5,160 nt of DNA, taken from positions 1-5,160 of the forward strand of contig JAGXHD010000086.1 of the NCBI GenBank assembly GCA_024636395.1. The letters run 5' to 3'. The position numbers were made by a program, and so were the translations under genes. This stretch comes from Sulfitobacter sp. (GTDB lineage Bacteria; Pseudomonadota; Alphaproteobacteria; Rhodobacterales; Rhodobacteraceae). Shown piece after piece: positions 1 to 5,126 of the stretch (positions are counted from its first letter, which is position 1; the number at the start of each line of letters is the position of its first letter). The notes beneath the pieces were generated by a model. That model was not told the origin of the DNA, searched no databases, and saw only the letters and a program-made list of their open reading frames with translations.

Positions 1-2
1 AA

Positions 3-722
3 TTGAACGCCGCACACGCGCGGTTTTGGACGAGCCTCCGGCACGGCCTAAAGGCGCGCGGCGTAGATGCGCCGGCTCGGTTGTCGCAGAGCGCAGAGGA
101 ATTCAGCGTGTGGGAGGATCCTGCGCTTGTCCTCAGCCAGACCTGCGGGATGCCCTTGCGAATACAATTAAGCGGAAAAGTGCATCTTGTCGGCACACCG
201 GACTACGGGCTGGAGGGATGCGCACCGGGCTATTACCGTTCCGTCATCGTGGTGCGCGCCGAAGATGCACGCACGACTCTTCCCGAATACGCCTCTGCGC
301 GGCTCGCGTTCAACATGCCCCATTCGCAGTCCGGGCTGGCAGCTTTTTATGCCCACGTTCGGCCATTACAGTTCTGGTTTGCCGACCGCGTGCAAAGCGG
401 GGGCCACCTGCGCTCCGTCGCGATGATCGCCGCGGGGCAGGCCGACATCGCGGCAGTGGACGCCCAGACATGGCGGCTGATCGAGCGCTATGAACCAATG
501 GCACAGCGCCTGCGGGTGCTTGAATATACCGCACCGACACCGGGCCTGCCGCTCATCACCGGCTTGCAGCACGATCCCCATGTGATCTTCGATGCCGTGC
601 AAGAGGCGGTTTCGATACTGAATGATGCCGATGCAACGCTGCTCGATTTGCAAGGGATCGTAAGGATACCCGAAGCCGCCTATCTCACCGTGCCAAGTCC
701 GCCGCCAGAGGCAGCGCCCTAG
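3..722 (+). CDS. PhnD-like phosphate/phosphonate-type ABC transporter substrate-binding protein, 5' partial
   Basis: The frame is open to the left edge and ends at TAG 720-722, giving 239 visible residues. It resembles the phosphate/phosphite/phosphonate-binding family (PF12974, PhnD-like): an SQTCG segment at visible residues 45-49, GTPDYGLEGCAPGYYRS at 64-80, and an SGGHLRS...AAGQADIAAVDA block at about 132-154, the usual ligand-site region of the fold. Family members would bind a small oxyanion such as phosphate or phosphonate for uptake or sensing. The first visible residues (NAAHARFW) align with a point about 12-16 residues inside relatives I remember, so the true start and any export signal lie off the contig. 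TTG at position 3 is the first codon in frame, not a supported start. No permease or ATPase gene is visible, so the ligand and the transporter partner are unknown. The stop overlaps the convergent rsmB stop. Confidence 0.8.
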   Translation: MNAAHARFWTSLRHGLKARGVDAPARLSQSAEEFSVWEDPALVLSQTCGMPLRIQLSGKVHLVGTPDYGLEGCAPGYYRSVIVVRAEDARTTLPEYASARLAFNMPHSQSGLAAFYAHVRPLQFWFADRVQSGGHLRSVAMIAAGQADIAAVDAQTWRLIERYEPMAQRLRVLEYTAPTPGLPLITGLQHDPHVIFDAVQEAVSILNDADATLLDLQGIVRIPEAAYLTVPSPPPEAAP

Positions 723-1990
723 CCTGCCTTGCGCAGACACACGATGTAAAAGCCGTCCATGCCGCCCTGCTCGGCCCAGAAATCGGGACGCAGGCGCAGG
801 CCACCCTCGGACGAAATCCACGCCGGATCGACACCCTCGATCGCCACCGCATCACGGTCCACCGACATATCGCCGTGCCGCTCCAGCGCCTCGTCGATCT
901 GGACCTCGCCCTCGTCAGGCAACAGGCTGCAGGTGCAGAACACCATTCGCCCGCCGGGCTTGAGCAGCGACCACGCGTGATCCAGCAACTCCTCCTGCAG
1001 CTGGATCAACGCTCCGAAATCGGAGCCGTCCTTGGCGTGGGGCAGGTCGGGGTGGCGGCGGATGGTGCCCGTGGCCGAGCAGGGCGCGTCGAGCAGGATC
1101 GCGTCGAACTCCCCCTGAAACTGGCGCGCATCCTTGATGAACGTCCGCGCAGTGAGGCCCGTACGCGCAAGGTTCTCCTTGACCCGCTGCATGCGCGAAT
1201 GGTTGTCGTCAACAGCCCGCACTTCGGCGCCCGTGGTCGCCAACTGCATCGTTTTACCGCCGGGTGCGGCACAAAGGTCCAGCACGATCTCGCCCGCTTG
1301 GGCGTTCAGGATCAGCGCCGGCAATGCGGCCGCAGCATCCTGCACCCACCAGTCGCCCTCCGCAAACCCGTCCATCGCGGAGACCTGCCCGCCATCGTGC
1401 AAGCGCACCGATCCGGTGGGCAGCAGCGTCCCGCCCAGACGCGCGGCGAGTTCCGCCGCATCGCCCTTGGCCGTCAAATCCAGCGGCGCCCCTTTGAAAT
1501 GCGCTGTCTCGATTGCAGCTATCGCGTCCGAACCCCACGCCTCGACCAAGGGTCCGCGCAGCCATTTGGGCAGACGCGGAGCGCGACGTGCGGTCCAGGC
1601 ATCGGGCCCCTCGGCGGCGACCTTGCGCAGCACGGCGTTGGTCAGTCCCTTGAGGTGGCTCAGATGCTTGTCCCCCGCCACGACCGAGACCATCGCATTG
1701 ACAACACCGTGCGCCGCACTCCCCGTGCAGAGCTCCAGCGTGCCGACTCGCAATGCATTGCGGACGGTCAACGGCGGATACTTGTTAAGGTGCTTTTGCA
1801 AAATCCGGTCCGCCCGCTCAAGCCCGCGCAACGTGTCTTGCGCAAGCCGCTGCGCGCGAGCACGGTCCTCGGGAGCCAATCGGTCCAACACACCCGCACC
1901 CAACAATTCCGACATAAGCTTGCCTTCACCCAGAATCTGGTCGAGCAGGAAAACTGCGGATTTACGGGCCGATACGCCGGTGTCTGACAT
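719..1990 (-). CDS. rsmB: 16S rRNA (cytosine-967-C5)-methyltransferase RsmB
   Basis: A 423-aa protein with the RsmB/Fmu architecture. Residues about 1-135 form a helical NusB-like RNA-binding domain (ARKSAVFLLDQIL..., NALRVGTLEL). A class I SAM-dependent methyltransferase domain follows. Motif I is DLCAAPGGKT at 238-247. Motif IV is DAPCSATG at 301-308, with Cys304, the residue that assists product release. Motif VI is FCTCS at 351-355, with Cys354 as the expected nucleophile. The family makes m5C967 in 16S rRNA using SAM, in the cytoplasm. I chose ATG 1990-1988 because the protein then starts MSDTGVSARKSAV like relatives and a purine-rich AGAAAG (1999-2004) lies 8 nt upstream. The frame runs open to 2119, but that extension covers the divergent gene's start and is not family-like. 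Length is normal and all key residues are present. Confidence 0.95.
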   Translation of the reverse strand: MSDTGVSARKSAVFLLDQILGEGKLMSELLGAGVLDRLAPEDRARAQRLAQDTLRGLERADRILQKHLNKYPPLTVRNALRVGTLELCTGSAAHGVVNAMVSVVAGDKHLSHLKGLTNAVLRKVAAEGPDAWTARRAPRLPKWLRGPLVEAWGSDAIAAIETAHFKGAPLDLTAKGDAAELAARLGGTLLPTGSVRLHDGGQVSAMDGFAEGDWWVQDAAAALPALILNAQAGEIVLDLCAAPGGKTMQLATTGAEVRAVDDNHSRMQRVKENLARTGLTARTFIKDARQFQGEFDAILLDAPCSATGTIRRHPDLPHAKDGSDFGALIQLQEELLDHAWSLLKPGGRMVFCTCSLLPDEGEVQIDEALERHGDMSVDRDAVAIEGVDPAWISSEGGLRLRPDFWAEQGGMDGFYIVCLRKAG

Positions 1991-2020
1991 GTTAATAGCT
2001 TTCTGTGTGCGGTCTGGCGG

Positions 2021-2048
2021 TTGTCTGGGGCAAGGGGCGACGTATATC
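2021..2048 (+). promoter_or_regulatory. Candidate promoter for the SDHAF4-like gene in the rsmB divergent region
   Basis: The 85-bp gap 1991-2075 separates two divergent genes and must hold both starts of transcription. On the plus strand TTGTCT (2021-2026) and TATATC (2043-2048) are separated by 16 nt and would start RNA near 2055, about 20 nt before the ATG. On the minus strand TTGATA (2050-2045) could be a -35 for rsmB, but no good -10 follows at 17-18 nt. Matches are partial and alphaproteobacterial promoters are loosely conserved, so this is a weak prediction. Confidence 0.35.
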
Positions 2049-2063
2049 AAGAGAGAGTTGAGA

Positions 2064-2069
2064 AAGGAA
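2064..2069 (+). promoter_or_regulatory. Ribosome-binding site of the SDHAF4-like gene
   Basis: The AAGGA core within 2064-2069 lies about 7 nt before ATG 2076. It decides the start of the 77-aa gene within a much longer open frame that begins antisense to rsmB at 1134. Confidence 0.7.
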
Positions 2070-2075
2070 CGCCTC

Positions 2076-2309
2076 ATGGTCAAGCCACCAACCCCCAAAG
2101 AACCGCCTGTCCCCGACAACCCGATTCCCCCTATGCCGGAGCCCGGACCAGATCTGCCACCTGCGGCTCAACGCGCGCTGGCCGAAGCGGCCGAGCGGCG
2201 CGCTGCGGAAAAGTTAATGGAGCTTCCGCCCGAATTGGGCGGGCGCGACGGGCCAGAGCCCGTACGCTACGGCGATTGGGAGAAAAAAGGCATCGCAATC
2301 GATTTTTGA
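2076..2309 (+). CDS. DUF1674 / SDHAF4-type succinate dehydrogenase assembly factor
   Basis: A 77-aa protein with the hallmark DUF1674 C-terminus: GGRDGPEPVRYGDWE at residues 55-69, then KKG and a terminal IDF. SDHAF4, the mitochondrial homologue, binds the flavinylated SdhA subunit and helps it join SdhB in complex II. A similar cytoplasmic role here is inferred from family only. Residues 4-29 are extremely proline-rich (14 prolines in the first 30 residues). Residues about 30-49 are an Ala/Glu/Arg-rich segment likely to be helical, and the conserved tail follows. There is no signal peptide or membrane segment. Start ATG 2076 is set by the AAGGA site and the end of the rsmB-antisense region. 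The gene is divergent from rsmB and no sdh gene is in view, so it is probably expressed alone. Confidence 0.88.
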   Translation: MVKPPTPKEPPVPDNPIPPMPEPGPDLPPAAQRALAEAAERRAAEKLMELPPELGGRDGPEPVRYGDWEKKGIAIDF

Positions 2310-2337
2310 AGATCTTTGGTGGCGTTACCCGGGTATG

Positions 2338-2372
2338 AAAAAGCCCGGACGCTTCACAAAAACGCCGGGCTT
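2338..2372 (-). terminator. Rho-independent terminator of the exported-protein gene
   Basis: AAGCCCGG (2341-2348) pairs with CCGGGCTT (2365-2372). Two further C-G pairs form inside (2350-2351 with 2363-2364) past one bulged A, around an 11-nt loop. Read on the minus strand, the GC stem ends in a TTTTT run (2342-2338), 20 nt beyond the stop of the gene at 2393. On the plus strand only two T follow the stem, so it would be at best a weak terminator for the SDHAF4-like gene converging from the left. Confidence 0.8.
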
Positions 2373-2392
2373 GCTGCCTCATCCGGACCTGA

Positions 2393-2749
2393 TCAGCGCA
2401 GGGAAAAATCCGCACTATCCCCAGCGCCCTGATCGGATGTAAATCTGATTTTATTGGCCGATGCTTTCACTTCTTGGCAATTATAGCCCATATCATCTCC
2501 GCCCCACTCAAGGCTGCGGCAGAAATACCCATCTTCCCATGTCCAGTTGCCGCTGACGGCCCATGCCGCGCCGCGACCGCTGATTGAACCGTTAGGCCCG
2601 ACCTCAAGCTTCACCAACGGCCTCGTCAGGGATTTACCGGTTACAATGTTCTTGAACTCTTCCGCGCTGTTTACCTTTGACAGCTCCGCCAGAGCGGGAG
2701 TGGCGACCGCCATCGTGAGGGCAGCGAATATCGCTATCGTTGATCGCAT
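2393..2749 (-). CDS. Small exported protein of unknown function
   Basis: A 118-aa protein. Residues 1-21 are a clear Sec signal peptide (MRS, a hydrophobic core, then a TPALA cleavage site before ELSKV), leaving a periplasmic or secreted chain of about 97 residues. The mature part has EEFKNIVTGKSL near its N-terminus, then GPNGSISGRG (51-60), WTWEDGYFCR (69-78), a second cysteine in YNCQEV (89-94) and a C-terminal IRFTSDQG. Cys77 and Cys91 are the only cysteines in the mature protein and could form a disulphide. The pattern suggests a small beta-rich domain. I know of no established function. It lies 95 bp downstream of dapB on the same strand but is unrelated to it, and I recall similar small roseobacter proteins carrying a 'dihydrodipicolinate reductase' label that this sequence does not justify. 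ATG 2749 is chosen because GAGGAG sits 7 nt upstream. Confidence 0.85.
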   Translation of the reverse strand: MRSTIAIFAALTMAVATPALAELSKVNSAEEFKNIVTGKSLTRPLVKLEVGPNGSISGRGAAWAVSGNWTWEDGYFCRSLEWGGDDMGYNCQEVKASANKIRFTSDQGAGDSADFSLR

Positions 2750-2756
2750 TGCGTAT

Positions 2757-2762
2757 CTCCTC
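2757..2762 (-). promoter_or_regulatory. Strong ribosome-binding site deciding the start of the exported protein
   Basis: On the minus strand GAGGAG (2762-2757) stands 7 nt before ATG 2749-2747. The upstream in-frame TTG at 2764 overlaps this site and would add five residues (MRRYA) ahead of the signal peptide, so it is not the start. Confidence 0.85.
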
Positions 2763-2765
2763 AAG

Positions 2766-2794
2766 ATTACATGAGAGAACTACGTACCAACCAA
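2766..2794 (-). promoter_or_regulatory. Candidate sigma-70-type promoter of the exported-protein gene
   Basis: On the minus strand TTGGTT (2794-2789) and TGTAAT (2771-2766) are separated by exactly 17 nt. The -10 matches the consensus at five of six bases and the -35 at three. Transcription would start close to 2760, leaving a leader so short that the GAGGAG site would lie almost at the 5' end, which is a point against it. If real, the gene is not dependent on read-through from dapB. Confidence 0.4.
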
Positions 2795-2804
2795 AGGTTT
2801 GGTT
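2789..2804. repeat. Inverted repeat overlapping the -35, possible operator
   Basis: AACCAAA (2789-2795) and TTTGGTT (2798-2804) are perfect inverted arms of 7 bp separated by GG. The left arm covers the proposed -35 of the exported-protein gene. The tiny loop and AT-rich arms make it a poor terminator, as no T run follows on either strand. A dimeric repressor or activator site is the more natural reading. No regulator gene is in view. Confidence 0.4.
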
Positions 2805-2844
2805 TCATTTAATGTGGTCCATGCGGCATTTTCTCCCACCGACC

Positions 2845-3660
2845 TCAGTCGTTTAGGCCGAGCACGTCGAGCATATCATATTCACCTGGGGCCCGACCCT
2901 GCCCCCACAACGCCGCCTTCAGCGCGCCGCGCGCGAACAAAGCGCGGTCCGACGCGATGTGGCGCAAAATGATACGCTCTCCCGCAGCGGCAAACATCAC
3001 ATCGTGCTCGCCAACGATGTCGCCGCCCCGAATGGCCGAAAAGCCGATATCGCCCCGCTTTCGGGCGCCCGTGATCCCGTCACGCCCCGAATCGCTCACG
3101 TCAGACAGTGCGACACCGCGCCCCGCCGCAGCCGCCTCGCCCAGCATCAGTGCCGTGCCTGATGGCGCATCGACCTTCTTGTTATGATGCGATTCGATGA
3201 TCTCGATGTCGAAATCCGCGTCGAGCGCCGCCGCGACTTTGCGTGTCAGCAGCGTCAGCAGATTCACGCCGAGGCTCATATTGCCCGCACGCACGATGAC
3301 CGCGCGCTCCGCGGGCGCCTTCAGGCGGCCAATCTCGTCGGCGCTCATTCCCGTAGTTCCGATGACATGCACGATACCCGCCTCAGCCGCCGCCCCTGCA
3401 AAGCCGAGCGTCGCTTCGGGAGTGGTAAAATCGATCACCGCTTGCGCCTTGGCCATCCCGGCCGCTGCATCATCTGTCACGGCTATGCCACTTGCCGCGC
3501 CGCCCATAGCCACACCCAGATCCTGCCCGATCCAGTCATGGCCCGCGCGCTCGACAGCGCCTGCCAGATGCAGATCCGCATGGGCCATAACCTCGCGCAC
3601 CAGCATCCGGCCCATCCGGCCCGAAACCCCTGTGATCGTGATCCCTGTCGTCTGTGTCAT
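2845..3660 (-). CDS. dapB: 4-hydroxy-tetrahydrodipicolinate reductase DapB
   Basis: A 271-aa cytoplasmic enzyme of normal family length. It reduces 4-hydroxy-tetrahydrodipicolinate to tetrahydrodipicolinate with NAD(P)H in the diaminopimelate/lysine pathway, which supplies peptidoglycan and lysine. The N-terminal Rossmann motif is GVSGRMG at 11-17. E37/R38 follow the second strand, the position linked to NADH/NADPH choice in E. coli. IDFT (76-79) and GTTG (101-104) line the cofactor site. The family signature SHHNKKVDAPSGTA is at 157-170, with His158 and Lys162 matching the E. coli catalytic His159/Lys163. RGGDIVGEH is at 211-219. I chose ATG 3660 because MTQTTGITITGVSGRMG begins as in relatives. 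An in-frame ATG at 3708 would add 16 Arg-rich residues and has no ribosome-binding site. No strong Shine-Dalgarno precedes 3660 either. It is divergent from rbfA. Confidence 0.96.
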   Translation of the reverse strand: MTQTTGITITGVSGRMGRMLVREVMAHADLHLAGAVERAGHDWIGQDLGVAMGGAASGIAVTDDAAAGMAKAQAVIDFTTPEATLGFAGAAAEAGIVHVIGTTGMSADEIGRLKAPAERAVIVRAGNMSLGVNLLTLLTRKVAAALDADFDIEIIESHHNKKVDAPSGTALMLGEAAAAGRGVALSDVSDSGRDGITGARKRGDIGFSAIRGGDIVGEHDVMFAAAGERIILRHIASDRALFARGALKAALWGQGRAPGEYDMLDVLGLND

Positions 3661-3747
3661 CCGCGCGCTTGCTCTAATCCGGTGATCAGCGGGGTAGCGC
3701 GCGCGCATCCGCTTGGCAAAGAAGTTCAGACCGCTTAGATGGGGATC
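3661..3747. promoter_or_regulatory. Divergent dapB/rbfA intergenic region
   Basis: This 87-bp stretch must carry the upstream signals of both genes, unless rbfA is read from elsewhere. I see only weak promoter-like elements: on the minus strand TTGCCA (3719-3714) followed after 17 nt by TACCCC (3696-3691). On the plus strand TTGCTC (3669-3674) has no convincing -10. A (GC)5 run spans 3697-3706. No clear operator, riboswitch or small gene is visible. Confidence 0.3.
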
Positions 3748-4176
3748 ATGGCAAATAACAAATCAAAAGAGAGCACAGGCCCCAACCAGCGCCAGCTGCG
3801 GGTGGCAGAAACCATTCGCCGCGCCCTCAGCGACGTGCTGGCGCGCGGCGATGTGCACGATCCCGATCTCAACCGCATGTCCATCACCGTGGGCGAAGTG
3901 CGGACCTCCAACGATCTCAAGGTCGCGACGGCCTATGTTCTGCCCTTGGGCGGCATCGGTCAGGATGAGGTCATCGATCTGCTCAACCGCAACCGGTTCG
4001 AGCTGCGCAAGCTGGTGGCCAAAAAGCTCACGCTCAAATTCTCGCCCGAGCTGCGATTCCAACTGGACCGCACGTTCGACCAGATGGACGAGACGCGCCG
4101 CATGCTGGCGCAGGACGTGGTGCGTCGCGATGCAGAAGCGCCGGATGCGCCAGACGACGACGCGGCAGACGCGTGA
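3748..4176 (+). CDS. rbfA: 30S ribosome-binding factor RbfA
   Basis: A 142-aa protein of the RbfA family, a single KH-like domain that binds the immature 30S subunit near the 5' helix of 16S rRNA and helps its final processing, especially at low temperature. The domain covers residues about 15-122: RVAETIRRALSDVL (18-31), the family-typical HDPDLNRMSITVGEVRTS (37-54), DLKVATAYV (56-64) and the C-terminal FSPELRFQLD...MDETRRML. Residues 128-142 are an acidic Asp/Ala tail. The start is uncertain. ATG 3748 gives MANNK, close to the MA-K/N starts of relatives, whereas ATG 3739 in the same frame would add MGI, and neither has a good ribosome-binding site. The stop overlaps the next gene's GTG, and truB follows, so this is an rbfA-x-truB transcription unit. 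infB and nusA, neighbours in many bacteria, are absent here. Confidence 0.93.
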   Translation: MANNKSKESTGPNQRQLRVAETIRRALSDVLARGDVHDPDLNRMSITVGEVRTSNDLKVATAYVLPLGGIGQDEVIDLLNRNRFELRKLVAKKLTLKFSPELRFQLDRTFDQMDETRRMLAQDVVRRDAEAPDAPDDDAADA

Positions 4177-4955
4177 GCCTGCGCGCGGCCTGCATCGCAG
4201 CACTCTGCCTGCTGGCCCTGCCCGCAGCAGCCGCGACCTGCCGTGAAGAAACCTACATGGGCACGGAATACGCGATCTGCGAAGTCGATATGAACCGCGA
4301 CGTGCTGCGCCTGTTTCTCTACGAGCCCGAAGGCACCCGGCCCTACGGCTATTTCAGTACGCTCAATTCGGCGCTCGAAGCACAGGGCTATGCGCTTGGC
4401 TTTGCCGCGAACGCGGGCATGTACCACAATGACCGCGCGCCCGTTGGCCTCTATATCGAGGACGGCGTGACGGTTCAGGAAGTTATCAGCTCGGCCGGTC
4501 CGGGTAATTTCGGGCTGCTGCCCAATGGGATCTTGTGCCTACGCGATCGCCGCATCGACGTGTTTGAGACGCTGCACTTTATCGAAGAAGCGCCCGAGTG
4601 TAACAGCGCCACACAATCCGGGCCCATGCTGGTCATTGATGGTGAGCTTCATCCGCGATTTCTCCGCGATTCTACCTCGCGCTTCGTCCGCAACGGGGTC
4701 GGCAGCAGCGAGGACGGCACCACCGCCATCTTCGTGATCTCCAATAGTCCAGTGAATTTCCACACTTTCGGAAGCTTCTTCCGCGACCATCTGGGCCTGC
4801 GCGATGCGCTCTATCTTGATGGCAGCATCTCGCGCCTGCGTGCCCCGGATCTGGGGCGCAACGACATCGGATTTGGCGCATTGGGGCCGATCATCGGTGT
4901 GGTAGAGGGCGCGCGCCTGCCGCCGCTACAGTCGGAAGACCCCAAAGACGAATAG
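4173..4955 (+). CDS. Exported DUF2233 / phosphodiester glycosidase-like protein
   Basis: A 260-aa protein. Residues 1-20/21 form a Sec signal peptide (CIAALCLLALPAAA core), with no lipobox, so the product is probably soluble in the periplasm. The rest matches the DUF2233/NAGPA-type phosphodiester glycosidase fold: FAANAGMYH (77-85), APVGLYIEDG (89-98), NFGLLPNGILCL (112-123), QSGPMLVIDGE (148-158), RNGVG (173-177) and YLDGSIS (214-220). The best-known member is the enzyme that uncovers mannose-6-phosphate by removing N-acetylglucosamine. Bacterial substrates are mostly unknown, so hydrolysis of a sugar phosphodiester is inferred. Start GTG 4173 overlaps the rbfA stop as GTGA. No Shine-Dalgarno is evident, so translation is probably coupled to rbfA, and the signal peptide beginning at once supports this start. 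Cysteines 23, 36, 122 and 143 could form disulphides after export. Confidence 0.88.
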   Translation: MSLRAACIAALCLLALPAAAATCREETYMGTEYAICEVDMNRDVLRLFLYEPEGTRPYGYFSTLNSALEAQGYALGFAANAGMYHNDRAPVGLYIEDGVTVQEVISSAGPGNFGLLPNGILCLRDRRIDVFETLHFIEEAPECNSATQSGPMLVIDGELHPRFLRDSTSRFVRNGVGSSEDGTTAIFVISNSPVNFHTFGSFFRDHLGLRDALYLDGSISRLRAPDLGRNDIGFGALGPIIGVVEGARLPPLQSEDPKDE

Positions 4956-4990
4956 TTGCGCCCGCCCACGCAATCTGCGACAGGGCGCAA
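4956..4990 (+). other. Stem-loop between the glycosidase-like gene and truB
   Basis: TTGCGCCC (4956-4963), starting on the base after the stop codon, is perfectly complementary in reverse to GGGCGCAA (4983-4990). The 19-nt interval holds a second small hairpin, CGCA (4969-4972) with TGCG (4976-4979). No T run follows on either strand, so it is not a classic terminator. It could be a 3'-end stabiliser, an RNase processing site, or a partial attenuator limiting truB read-through. Confidence 0.5.
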
Positions 4991-5009
4991 AACACTCCCT
5001 AGATCTTCC

Positions 5010-5014
5010 AAGGA
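5010..5014 (+). promoter_or_regulatory. Ribosome-binding site of truB
   Basis: AAGGA at 5010-5014 lies 6 nt before ATG 5021 and supports independent initiation of truB, unlike the coupled gene upstream. Confidence 0.75.
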
Positions 5015-5020
5015 CACCAC

Positions 5021-5126
5021 ATGGCACGCAAACGCAAAGGGCGCGATATTTCTGGCTGGGTCGTGATCGACAAGCCTGCGGGGCCAACATCCACCACCGT
5101 CGTGAACAAGGTGCGCTGGGCTTTCG
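5021..5126 (+). CDS. truB: tRNA pseudouridine(55) synthase TruB, 3' partial
   Basis: The first 35 codons encode MARKRKGRDISGW followed by VVIDKPAGPTSTTVVNKVRW, the standard TruB N-terminus, where the KP-G-TS segment precedes the catalytic domain. The enzyme makes pseudouridine at position 55 in the T-loop of tRNAs. The catalytic aspartate (in the GTLDP motif) lies beyond the break. Base 5126 (G) is probably the last genomic base, since relatives continue with Gly after WAF. From 5127 the frame reads through sequencing adapter and has no biological meaning. The gene follows rbfA and the glycosidase-like gene after 65 bp. This is truncation by assembly, not a broken gene. Confidence 0.92.

Noticed and set aside
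875..1987. 370-codon open frame on the plus strand opposite rsmB
   Set aside because: It is antisense to rsmB, a well-matched family protein. Its translation is Arg/Gln/His-rich low-complexity with no recognisable motif, as expected of a GC-rich shadow frame.
1134..2075. Long upstream in-frame extension of the SDHAF4-like gene
   Set aside because: The extension lies antisense to rsmB. The conserved protein starts at ATG 2076 with its own RBS.
1991..2119. N-terminal extension of RsmB by 43 residues from a start at 2119
   Set aside because: It overlaps the divergent gene and its RBS, has no family similarity, and ATG 1990 gives the standard N-terminus.
2326..2335. 10-bp palindrome TACCCGGGTA as an operator
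   Set aside because: It lies in a convergent 3' gap beyond both stop codons, where an operator is unlikely. It may only be part of 3'-end structure.
3697..3706. (GC)5 alternating run as a possible Z-DNA or regulatory element
   Set aside because: Ten bases of alternating GC are unremarkable in a GC-rich genome and nothing else supports a role.
3661..3708. Longer DapB start at ATG 3708
   Set aside because: It adds 16 Arg-rich residues not seen in the family and has no RBS. MTQTTGITITGVSGRMG at 3660 fits DapB starts.
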